The notes beneath the pieces were generated by a model, which was given only the letters and a program-made list of their open reading frames with translations, searched no databases and had not been told where the DNA came from. From Sphingorhabdus sp. (GTDB lineage: Bacteria; Pseudomonadota; Alphaproteobacteria; Sphingomonadales; Sphingomonadaceae): 64,000 nucleotides of DNA. The number at the start of each line of letters is the position of its first letter. Within the stretch, counting starts at the first letter, position 1. Below, piece by piece: positions 34,873 to 42,511 of this stretch. The translations under genes and the position numbers were made by a program. The stretch is from the NCBI GenBank assembly GCA_028279555.1, contig JANQNO010000002.1:62001-126000 (forward strand), given 5' to 3'.

Positions 34873-35592
34873 ATGATGTTGGGGAGATATATGCTTGCAA
34901 TAGGTGCCGCCGGATTGCTGGCCAGCGTGCCGGTTTGGGCCAAGGTCAGCTTATCATCGCGAGGAACCCACGGCTCAGATGCGCAGGGCGTTGGTCTGAA
35001 GGCGGAGACTGGTATCGTCATTGTTAACGTCCGCAACACATCGACCAGCAAAGACCCCAAAAATGTAAATTTGGCGCATGATAGCAATGGTTTTGAACTG
35101 GATATGAAAGGCGGTGTTCGCTGTAAATTCAACTTCGGAGTTACCCGCGCTGGGTTCTTCTTGGGCGGCAAGGAACTGCGCTATTTTTCACCAAAGGGAA
35201 AACCGCGCGAAAAACACTACAACACGCAGCAGTTTATCCCTGCATCGCAATTCAAAAAATCCGGCCTCGATCCAGTGAAGGTCGTCTATGACGCGATGTA
35301 TAAACATATCGACAAGGGCGGCAGCAAGACCGGCTTCCTGCGCAAAGACCGGAATTTCACGGTCGAACTGGAACCCGAGTTCAAGGGACGCTGTGTCAAA
35401 AAGGTCAAATTCAAGTTTGACTCAGGTGGCCTCTACCATCGTGCCGCCAAGACCAGCGACAAGGTCAAGGTCTATGTTCGCTATGCTGGTGATGCAGATC
35501 TGGGGCGATATGATCGCGCCAAGTCACCGCCGAAGCGGGATCGTTCGACGCATAGTTCCAGCGCACATCGCAGGCAGGAGCCAGTTAAATAA
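34873..35592 (+). CDS. Exported basic protein of unknown function
   Basis: A 239-residue protein with a signal peptide (MLAIGAAGLLASVPVWA) and a Lys/Arg-rich mature part. Segments of note: ETGIVIVNVRNTS, GGVRCKFNFGVTRAGFFLGG (one Cys), RNFTVELEPEFKGRCVKKVK (second Cys) and a strongly basic tail (PPKRDRSTHSSSAHRRQEP). Beta-strand character is likely. The ATG at 34873 is chosen because GGAGG lies about 6-7 bases before it. No family was recognised. It diverges from the TetR gene. Confidence 0.68.
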   Translation: MMLGRYMLAIGAAGLLASVPVWAKVSLSSRGTHGSDAQGVGLKAETGIVIVNVRNTSTSKDPKNVNLAHDSNGFELDMKGGVRCKFNFGVTRAGFFLGGKELRYFSPKGKPREKHYNTQQFIPASQFKKSGLDPVKVVYDAMYKHIDKGGSKTGFLRKDRNFTVELEPEFKGRCVKKVKFKFDSGGLYHRAAKTSDKVKVYVRYAGDADLGRYDRAKSPPKRDRSTHSSSAHRRQEPVK

Positions 35593-35603
35593 GGGGAGCT
35601 CTC

Positions 35604-36137
35604 CTATTCCGCCGGCATGTCCCCCGGCCCGGCATCCACAAATTTTCGTGCGATATCGAAATCATGGCCGGCGCGCAGGAAGGCCTGCAATTGCTTGCGT
35701 CGGCGCTCGTCATCGGCGCGCTCGCTTGCATAGGGTCCGATCCGGCGCTTACGGGCAAAATTATCGGCGGAAATCCACGCGTTATCGCGTGCTTCTTCCA
35801 TCGCTTCTGCGCTGTCATTGTCGCCGATCCCGTCATGATAGAGCGTTTGCGACAGACGCCTTGCGCCATGCCCCTTGCGGATGGAGGCGCGCGATTTGGC
35901 CTGCGCCAGTGCAGCATCGTCGACATAGCCCAGCCGCGCAAATTCGGCCGCCAAGGTTTCAGGGTCAGCCGGCTGCTCGCCTTCCCACCCGCGTTCACGC
36001 AATTTGCGGGCCAGATAACCGCGCAATTTCGCCTCGCTCACGGCATATCGCCCGACATACCAGAGCGCGAGATCGCGCATGCTTTCCGGGGTCAAAGCCG
36101 GTGGGGGGCGTTTTTTGCGCGATGAACCGAATTTCAT
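35604..36137 (-). CDS. recX: Regulatory protein RecX
   Basis: A 177-residue RecX-family protein, which modulates RecA filament growth. Three helical repeats are visible: RDLALWYVGRYAVSEAKLRG, GYVDDAALAQAKSRASIRKG and DERRRKQLQAFLRAG. The RGYLARKLRERG and GARRLSQTLYHDGI segments are typical. No recA gene is nearby in the window. It diverges from the acyl-AMP ligase with about 100 bp between starts. Confidence 0.88.
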   Translation of the reverse strand: MKFGSSRKKRPPPALTPESMRDLALWYVGRYAVSEAKLRGYLARKLRERGWEGEQPADPETLAAEFARLGYVDDAALAQAKSRASIRKGHGARRLSQTLYHDGIGDNDSAEAMEEARDNAWISADNFARKRRIGPYASERADDERRRKQLQAFLRAGHDFDIARKFVDAGPGDMPAE

Positions 36138-36236
36138 GCCGCATTTATGCCATAGTCGGGTCGAAATTTAAACGCGCCAGACGGTCTAAAAGACGGTTTT
36201 ATCGGGTAGTCCAATGACTGGGGTAAAAAAGACATA

Positions 36237-37964
36237 ATGAGTGAGTTAGTCGCAACACCTTCGAAAGACGCGCTTCCACGCCGTTTTTCGGATTTCGATA
36301 CGCTGGGCGAAGCGCTGGATTATGCTGCCGAGGGACAGCGCGGACTGAATTTTCACGATATGCGCGGCAATCTCGCCCGGGTCTATCCCTATGCAGAGAT
36401 GCGCGGCGATGCGCTCGATATGGCTTACCGGCTTATCAGCCACGGTGCGAAGAAGGGTGACCGAATTGCCCTGATCGCCGAGACCGGCCCTGATTTTGCG
36501 GCGTTGTTCTTTGGTTGCATCTATGCGGGCGCCTGGCCCGTGCCGCTGCCCCTGCCGACCAGCTTTGGCGGTAAGGAAAGCTATGTCGACCAGCTTTCGG
36601 TACAATTGCAGTCAAGCGACCCGTCGATCCTCTTTTTTCCGCCCGAGCTTGCCGAAATGGCGGGGGAAGCTGCCAAGCTATGCAAGGTGGAAGGCATCGA
36701 CTGGGCGGCGTTTGCGGATGAAATCGCGCTGAAAAGCGATCTGCCCGAACAGAAAACCGACGAGATTTGCTATTTGCAATATTCTTCCGGTTCGACACGC
36801 TTCCCGCATGGCGTGGCGGTGACGCATAAGGCGCTGCTCAACAATCTTTCGGCGCATTCGCACGGGATGGAGCTTGAGGATACGGATCGCTGCGTGTCCT
36901 GGCTTCCATGGTATCATGATATGGGTCTTGTCGGATGCTTCCTCTCGCCGGTCGCGAACCAGGTCACAACCGACTATATGAAGACCGAGGATTTCGCCCG
37001 CCGTCCGTTGGCATGGCTCGATATGATCAGCCGCGCCGAGGGCACGGTGATTAGCTATTCGCCCACTTTTGGCTTCGATATCTGCGCCCGCCGCATGTCG
37101 AGCCAGACGCGCGCGAGCGAGCGTTTCGAGCTTTCACACTGGCGGATTGCAGGCAACGGTGCCGATATGATCCGTCCTGACGTGATGCAGAGCTTTGTCG
37201 ACGCATTTGGCGAGGCGGGCTTTGAGGCGAGCGCCTTCCTGCCCAGCTATGGTCTGGCCGAGGCGACGCTGGCGGTTTCGATCATGCCGCCTGGCGAAGG
37301 GATTAGGGTGGAACTGGTCGAGGAAACCGAACTGTCGGGACAGGCCGGTTCGAAAGATCGCCCGACCCGTTACCGCGCGATTGTCAATTGCGGCAAGGCG
37401 GTCAAGGATATGACGATCGAGATCCGCGACGAAGATGGCGGCAAGCTGCCGGATAAAACGATTGGCAAAGTCTGGTGTTCGGGGCCATCGCTAATGAGCG
37501 AATATTTCCGCGATCCCGAAAGCACGGCGGCTTGCCTGGTCGATGGCTGGCTCGATACTGGCGATATGGGTTATCTTTCAGACGATTATGTCTATATTGT
37601 CGGCCGCGCCAAGGACATGATCATCATCAACGGCAAGAATCACTGGCCGCAGGATATCGAATGGGCTGTCGAACAGCTCCCGGGATTCAAGGCCGGTGAC
37701 ATTGCCGCATTTTCGGTGTCGACGCCCGGCGGCGAAGAAGCCCCTGCCGTTCTGGTTCAATGCCGCACGTCCGATGAGGCTGAGCGGTCGAAACTTCGCG
37801 AGCAAATTCGCGACAAGGTCCGTTCGGTCACCGGCATGAACTGCGTTGTCGAGCTGGTTCCACCCCGGACTTTGCCGAGGACCAGTTCGGGCAAGCTGAG
37901 CCGCGCAAAGGCGCGCAATCTCTACCTCAATGGGGAGATTCAGCCCTATGCCATTGCGGCTTGA
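36237..37964 (+). CDS. Fatty acyl-AMP ligase (FAAL-like)
   Basis: A 575-residue ANL enzyme of the fatty acyl-AMP ligase branch. P-loop QYSSGSTRFPHGVAVTHKAL, LPWYHDMGLVG, PSYGLAEATLAV and GWLDTGDMGYLSDDYVYIVG are typical, as is GRAKDMIIINGKNHWPQDIE. FAALs pass acyl-AMP to an acyl carrier protein for polyketide or lipid synthesis. No ACP, PKS or NRPS gene lies nearby. In sphingomonads a related role in sphingolipid acyl-chain activation is possible but unproven here. The Shine-Dalgarno is weak (GGGG about 12 bases upstream). Confidence 0.85.
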   Translation: MSELVATPSKDALPRRFSDFDTLGEALDYAAEGQRGLNFHDMRGNLARVYPYAEMRGDALDMAYRLISHGAKKGDRIALIAETGPDFAALFFGCIYAGAWPVPLPLPTSFGGKESYVDQLSVQLQSSDPSILFFPPELAEMAGEAAKLCKVEGIDWAAFADEIALKSDLPEQKTDEICYLQYSSGSTRFPHGVAVTHKALLNNLSAHSHGMELEDTDRCVSWLPWYHDMGLVGCFLSPVANQVTTDYMKTEDFARRPLAWLDMISRAEGTVISYSPTFGFDICARRMSSQTRASERFELSHWRIAGNGADMIRPDVMQSFVDAFGEAGFEASAFLPSYGLAEATLAVSIMPPGEGIRVELVEETELSGQAGSKDRPTRYRAIVNCGKAVKDMTIEIRDEDGGKLPDKTIGKVWCSGPSLMSEYFRDPESTAACLVDGWLDTGDMGYLSDDYVYIVGRAKDMIIINGKNHWPQDIEWAVEQLPGFKAGDIAAFSVSTPGGEEAPAVLVQCRTSDEAERSKLREQIRDKVRSVTGMNCVVELVPPRTLPRTSSGKLSRAKARNLYLNGEIQPYAIAA

Positions 37965-38057
37965 GGCAAGCAAAGCTGGTTAACATCGCCTTAAATTCGT
38001 AGATATTTGAATTTTATAAAGAAAAATTTGGCGATTTCATCGCAAAACTGGCCCATG

Positions 38058-38095
38058 CTTACTTTTGAGTAAGGAAGCGGCGCTAAAAGCAGCGC
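38058..38095 (+). promoter_or_regulatory. Two leader hairpins flanking the Shine-Dalgarno of the GGDEF-EAL gene
   Basis: CTTACT-TTTG-AGTAAG (38058-38073) and GCGCT-AAAAGC-AGCGC (38080-38095). AAGGAAG (38071-38077) lies at the junction. The GTG start follows at 38097, so the second hairpin sits entirely between Shine-Dalgarno and start codon. Confidence 0.5.
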
Positions 38096-38096
38096 T

Positions 38097-40454
38097 GTGA
38101 GTGAAGTAAAGACCCCTAGCGAACTGCCCGCATCGCTATCCTATCGGGCATTGCTCGGCCTTGCCGATCCGCAAGGTGTCGACCCGGAAAATCTGCGCGC
38201 AATCCAGGCCCGATCGATAAAGGACCGCAGCTTCGAGCGGGTTGGAATCACACTCTTTTGCGCCATATTTGTCGTTGTATTATACCGCGAAGTCGCGCCT
38301 GTATGGGCGTTGGCAAGCTGGGCCGCAGGATTGAGCGCTTTCAAGCTGTTCTCCTTCCACCGCATTCGCAAATATTGGCAGGAATTCGGCCAGCATTCGG
38401 GCAAGATGGACACCGGGATGGTGACTCGCCATGCGCTCGGTACGGGCGTGGCCTGGGGTTCGGGCCTGCTCCTGCTCGGCAGTTTTGGCAACGCGACCCA
38501 GCTTTTAGGGCTTTGGGCGGTCGTGCTGGCGATGATGGTATTCGCTTCGATGCTTATGCCAACGCTGCCCAGGGCGACGGCGCTTTTTGTCGGAACGACC
38601 AGTGTTTCCGCCACCATCAGCTTCGCTGTGAACCAGAATTACTATCTGGCGGCGATCGCGCTTGGGATCGGGGTTTTGCTGACGATATCCGCGCTACGTT
38701 CGGCGCGCGCACAGCTGCTCTACGAAATCGCAAATAGCGTGCTGCAGGAGAAATCGGAAACGGTCAGCCTGCTGCTGCGGGAATTCGAGGATAGCGGCGC
38801 AGACTGGCTGTGGCAGACAGACACGCATCGCTGCGCTGTCCATGTCGGGCCGCGTTTTGCCTATGCGCTGAGTGCCAATGCATCGGAGATCGAGGGGCAG
38901 CCGCTGCTCAAGCTGATCGCTGGCGATGCCTGGGAAGAGGGACGCTATCCCGATGCGCTGCATGAGCTTGCCGAAAAGCTGAAGCGCCGCGAACCGTTCA
39001 GCAACCTGATCGTCCCGGTTACCATCAACGGGCAACAGCGCTATTGGGAGCTTTCGGCTTCACCGCGCAATTCCGAAAGCGGAAGCTTCCTTGGTTTCCG
39101 GGGCGTCGGGTCGGATGTAACCGAACAGCGCCAGTCGGAAGAGAAGATCTCGCATCTGGCGCGCTTCGATACATTGACGTCGCTGCCGAACAGGTTGCAG
39201 CTGACCGAAGCGCTGGGAGAGGCGCTTTCAGATGCCGACAAATGGCGCCGCCGCTGCGGCTTCCTGATGATCGACCTTGATCGCTTCAAGGCGGTCAACG
39301 ATACGCTGGGCCACCCGGTCGGCGACCGGCTGCTGGCGCAGGTTTCCAAAAGGCTGCAGCAGATCATGACGCCCAACGAGCTTGTCGGGCGGCTGGGCGG
39401 TGATGAATTTGCTGTGGTCCTGAAAGACGCAAGCGATAGCGCCTATGTCTCGGATCTGGCAGGCAAGATCATCGAAACCGTTTCGCGTCCCTATAGCGTC
39501 GACAACAACACGCTCTATATCGGGGCCAGTGTCGGCAGCGCGGTTGGTCCGCAGGATGGCAGAACGGTCGAACTCCTGATGCGCTCCGCTGACCTTGCGC
39601 TATACCGGTCCAAGGAAGAGGGCGGCAACAGCCACAATAACTATCAGCACAAGCTGCATGCCAATGCCGAGGAACGGCGGGTGATGGAATTCGAGCTGCG
39701 CAATGCGCTCGAGAAAGAGCAGCTTCATCTGGAATATCAGCCGCTGGTGGCAAGCAGCAGCGATCACACATTGCTGGGATTTGAAACCCTGCTGCGCTGG
39801 GAGAACCCCAAATTCGGCAAGGTATCGCCTGCCAAATTCGTCCCCGTTGCCGAAGATGCGCGGCTGATCGTTCCGATCGGCGAATGGGTTCTGCGCAAGG
39901 CCTGCGAGGATGCCATGAACTGGCCCGAGACGACCCGCGTGGCGGTCAATATCTCGGTCGACCAGCTCACGACAAGCGGCTTTGTCGAAAGCGTCATTGC
40001 CGCGCTTGCCGATTCCGGGCTTCCGGCATACCGGCTCGAGCTGGAAGTGACCGAGAGTATATTCCTGCGCGACGGCGGTCTTGCTATCAAGGTGCTCGAC
40101 AGGCTGCGCGACCTTGGCGTCAAACTGTCGCTCGACGATTTTGGCACCGGCTATTCGTCGCTCGGCTATCTGAAGGAAACGCGCTTCGATACTATCAAGA
40201 TCGACCGTAGCTTCGTGCAGGGCGCTGCCCAGAACAAGGCGGAAAGCCTGGCGATCATTCGTGCCGTCGTTGCGCTGGCAGAAAGCCTGGGCGTTGCGAC
40301 CACGGCCGAGGGCGTCGAGACCGAGGCGGAGCTCACCATGATCCAGCAATTGGGGTGCCAGAAGATCCAGGGCTATTATTTCGGGCGACCGATGCTGTTC
40401 GACGATGCCTGCGAAATCTTCCGCCAGATGCCGCCCAGCGAGCGGGTCGCCTAA
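38097..40454 (+). CDS. Membrane GGDEF-EAL c-di-GMP enzyme with PAS domain
   Basis: A 785-residue protein that could make and break c-di-GMP. About five or six transmembrane helices (residues 55-205) are followed by a PAS domain (about 230-350), a GGDEF domain with intact GRLGGDEFAVVL near residue 440, and an EAL domain. The EAL motif reads FETLLRW (ExLxR kept). The catalytic residues in NISVDQL, LEVTES, LDDFGTGYSSL and AEGVETEAE are present, so phosphodiesterase activity is plausible. The start is GTG with the Shine-Dalgarno 20 bases away across a hairpin. Confidence 0.92.
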   Translation: MSEVKTPSELPASLSYRALLGLADPQGVDPENLRAIQARSIKDRSFERVGITLFCAIFVVVLYREVAPVWALASWAAGLSAFKLFSFHRIRKYWQEFGQHSGKMDTGMVTRHALGTGVAWGSGLLLLGSFGNATQLLGLWAVVLAMMVFASMLMPTLPRATALFVGTTSVSATISFAVNQNYYLAAIALGIGVLLTISALRSARAQLLYEIANSVLQEKSETVSLLLREFEDSGADWLWQTDTHRCAVHVGPRFAYALSANASEIEGQPLLKLIAGDAWEEGRYPDALHELAEKLKRREPFSNLIVPVTINGQQRYWELSASPRNSESGSFLGFRGVGSDVTEQRQSEEKISHLARFDTLTSLPNRLQLTEALGEALSDADKWRRRCGFLMIDLDRFKAVNDTLGHPVGDRLLAQVSKRLQQIMTPNELVGRLGGDEFAVVLKDASDSAYVSDLAGKIIETVSRPYSVDNNTLYIGASVGSAVGPQDGRTVELLMRSADLALYRSKEEGGNSHNNYQHKLHANAEERRVMEFELRNALEKEQLHLEYQPLVASSSDHTLLGFETLLRWENPKFGKVSPAKFVPVAEDARLIVPIGEWVLRKACEDAMNWPETTRVAVNISVDQLTTSGFVESVIAALADSGLPAYRLELEVTESIFLRDGGLAIKVLDRLRDLGVKLSLDDFGTGYSSLGYLKETRFDTIKIDRSFVQGAAQNKAESLAIIRAVVALAESLGVATTAEGVETEAELTMIQQLGCQKIQGYYFGRPMLFDDACEIFRQMPPSERVA

Positions 40455-40463
40455 GCCAAGCGT

Positions 40464-41435
40464 TTACTCCCCGGCACTGGCATCCGTCTCGCGCTGTTTG
40501 TCCAGCCAGGCGATAAGGTCCGATACGCTTGTCTCCGGTGTCTCCTCCATCGGCAGATGACCGACCCCAGGATAGATATGCGTTTTGTGCTCAGGATATT
40601 GCCTTTCGAACCACTGCGCTGCGGCAACGGGAATCAGCTTGTCCTCATCGCCCCAGATAATCATCGCCGGAATATTCCGCGCTGTATCCATGCTTGTGTC
40701 GCGATCCTCATAGCGTGAGAAGCGGTCGATGGTTGCTTGCCGGTTTCCGGGATACCGTTGCAGATCCCAATATTCATCGATCTCGGCTTCGGTCACGACA
40801 TCCTGGTTGCTGACGCTTTGCCGGAGCGAACGCGCAATGATCGAGCGCGGGGTGAAAACAGTCGCGATCTCGCGGATTCCCGGAATAAGCATGACCCGAA
40901 AGCCCAGCGGCAATTCACGATCCCCATTTTCGGGCGCGCCGCCGGCATTGACCAAGATGGTACCGGAGAGTTTTTCGGGATGCATGCCGGCATAGGCATG
41001 GGTGATCCAGCCGCCCATCGAATTGCCGCCGAGATAGAATGTCTCAAGCCCGCGATTGGCGGCGACATTGTCCACCGTTTCTGCAAAACATTCTGCGCTG
41101 TAGCAGCCATCGGGATGCGGCCCTGTCAATCCATGCCCGGCCTGATCGAAGCGGATGACCCGGTAACTCTGCTTGAGCTTCTCGGTCCATTGATCCCAGG
41201 TCAGCAGCGACGCGTTGGAACCATGGAGCAGGATGATGGCCGGTGCATCTTCTGGTCCCTCATCCCGCAGATGAACCGTCATTCCGTCATCGAGTTCGAC
41301 AAATTCGCTTTCATCATTCGCATATTTGGCGCGCAGTTCTTCGGGCGGAATATCGGGGGCATATCCCCATGCGAAGAGTCCTCCGAGTGCCACTATGAGC
41401 AGCAGCAGAATTCCAATGAGAGTTTTACGGATCAT
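40464..41435 (-). CDS. Alpha/beta hydrolase, membrane-anchored or exported
   Basis: A 323-residue alpha/beta hydrolase. The N-terminus MIRKTLIGILLLLIVALGG is a signal anchor or uncleaved signal. The oxyanion segment is LLHGSNASLLTW, the nucleophile elbow GGNSMGGW, the acid in IIWGDEDKLIP and the His in GVGHLPMEE. The substrate is unknown (ester or epoxide). The ATG at 41435 is preferred because the upstream frame lacks coding character. It diverges from a small membrane protein gene. Confidence 0.85.
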   Translation of the reverse strand: MIRKTLIGILLLLIVALGGLFAWGYAPDIPPEELRAKYANDESEFVELDDGMTVHLRDEGPEDAPAIILLHGSNASLLTWDQWTEKLKQSYRVIRFDQAGHGLTGPHPDGCYSAECFAETVDNVAANRGLETFYLGGNSMGGWITHAYAGMHPEKLSGTILVNAGGAPENGDRELPLGFRVMLIPGIREIATVFTPRSIIARSLRQSVSNQDVVTEAEIDEYWDLQRYPGNRQATIDRFSRYEDRDTSMDTARNIPAMIIWGDEDKLIPVAAAQWFERQYPEHKTHIYPGVGHLPMEETPETSVSDLIAWLDKQRETDASAGE

Positions 41436-41513
41436 ATGTTTCGTCAGCGAGCTTCCAATATGAAGATTGGTACTGTAGCTGTGCGGGCAGTTCAACAACA
41501 AGAGGTGATATCA

Positions 41514-41966
41514 TTGCTCCGCAAGACCATGAATTTTGTGATCGAGAGCTTCGACCCCAGGCGGGACGCGGATGCTAACACCCCAAGGGCGGCACTGTTG
41601 CTCAAAGCGTTCTCGGAGTGGATTTTCAAGGTGATAGGCTTCTTCCTGGCCTCATGCCTCATCTTGGGCCTTACCATGGCGGCTTGCCCGGATAACATAT
41701 TCCTTGCTTATCTGCCATTTATCGCAGCATTCGCCTTTTTCTCCTATCTGGCGGTAACCACGATAGGCGTTCCGCTATTCTATGCCATAGGGAAAATACG
41801 GTCTCCCTTTTATCGCAGGGTATATGCGTATTTTCTGGTTGTTTTTATGACGTTCACTATATTGTACTCTTTGGAATATTCGCCCCTGTTCGCTGATATG
41901 GAAGCCTACGTTGAGAGGTTTTTCCCCGATGCTAAAAAATGCACAAGGGTGGTTGATCCGTTCTAG
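41514..41966 (+). CDS. Small membrane protein of unknown function
   Basis: A 150-residue protein with three predicted transmembrane segments: IFKVIGFFLASCLILGL, FLAYLPFIAAFAFFSYLAV and VYAYFLVVFMTFTIL. An amphipathic N-terminus and a short charged C-terminal tail complete it. A TTG start is proposed because AGAGGTGA lies about 6 bases before it; ATGs at 41460 (upstream) and 41532 (downstream) are alternatives. GC is lower than in its neighbours. No family was recognised. Confidence 0.55.
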   Translation: MLRKTMNFVIESFDPRRDADANTPRAALLLKAFSEWIFKVIGFFLASCLILGLTMAACPDNIFLAYLPFIAAFAFFSYLAVTTIGVPLFYAIGKIRSPFYRRVYAYFLVVFMTFTILYSLEYSPLFADMEAYVERFFPDAKKCTRVVDPF

Positions 41967-41987
41967 GCAGCTGTTCGGCTTTCTTCG

Positions 41988-42332
41988 CTACAAAATCTCG
42001 CGCACCTTGTCCTGCGGGCGGCACAACCGCACGCCCTTGCCGGTTTCGACGAAGGGCCGTTCGACCAGCATCGAATCCTTTGCCATCTCATCAAGGATAT
42101 GGTCGCTATCGTCGCTGTCCAAGAGGCCCAGTTCGGCGGCCCGCGAGCCGCGTGTGCGCAGCGCCTCGCGCGGGCTGAGCCCGGCATCGGCGAAAAGCTG
42201 GACCAGCTTGCCGCGCGCAAAGGGCTCTTTCAGATAGAGGATGACCTCCACATCCGCGCCGGCCTCTTCCAGGATTGCCAGCGTCTTTCGCGACGTGCCG
42301 CATTTCGGATTGTGCCAGATGGTTGCCTTCAT
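41988..42332 (-). CDS. arsC: ArsC-family arsenate reductase (glutaredoxin type)
   Basis: A 114-residue ArsC-fold protein. The catalytic Cys is in WHNPKCGTSRKTL near residue 11; the conserved arginines in ALRTRGSRA, ERPFVETG and LCRP match the arsenate-binding set, which favours ArsC over Spx or YffB. GGAAAGG lies about 10 bases before the ATG. No ars operon genes are adjacent, so it may act as a stand-alone detoxification enzyme. It diverges from the TonB receptor. Confidence 0.85.
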   Translation of the reverse strand: MKATIWHNPKCGTSRKTLAILEEAGADVEVILYLKEPFARGKLVQLFADAGLSPREALRTRGSRAAELGLLDSDDSDHILDEMAKDSMLVERPFVETGKGVRLCRPQDKVREIL

Positions 42333-42430
42333 ATTCTCATGCCTTTCCTGCGCTGAAATCTGGTCTGCTCCCATAACCCAATAGCCACAGTTGCAAAAGA
42401 AAATTGGCGGATTGCATTTTTGCAATTGAA

Positions 42431-42445
42431 TATGAGAATAAGTCT
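42431..42445 (+). promoter_or_regulatory. Fur-box-like palindrome upstream of TonB receptor
   Basis: TGAGA-ATAAG-TCTCA is a symmetric 15-bp site 67 bp upstream of the receptor ATG. It resembles the core of Fur boxes (TGAGAATNANTCTCA-like). Iron repression of the receptor would follow; the match was judged by eye. Confidence 0.55.
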
Positions 42446-42511
42446 CAATAGAACGCAGAACGAAAGTTGCGAGCGACTCGCAATAAAAAAAATTTCAGGG
42501 AAAACATATTT

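Noticed and set aside
36237-37964. Natural-product gene cluster around the acyl-AMP ligase
   Set aside because: No PKS, NRPS, ACP or tailoring gene is adjacent; neighbours are recX and a c-di-GMP enzyme.
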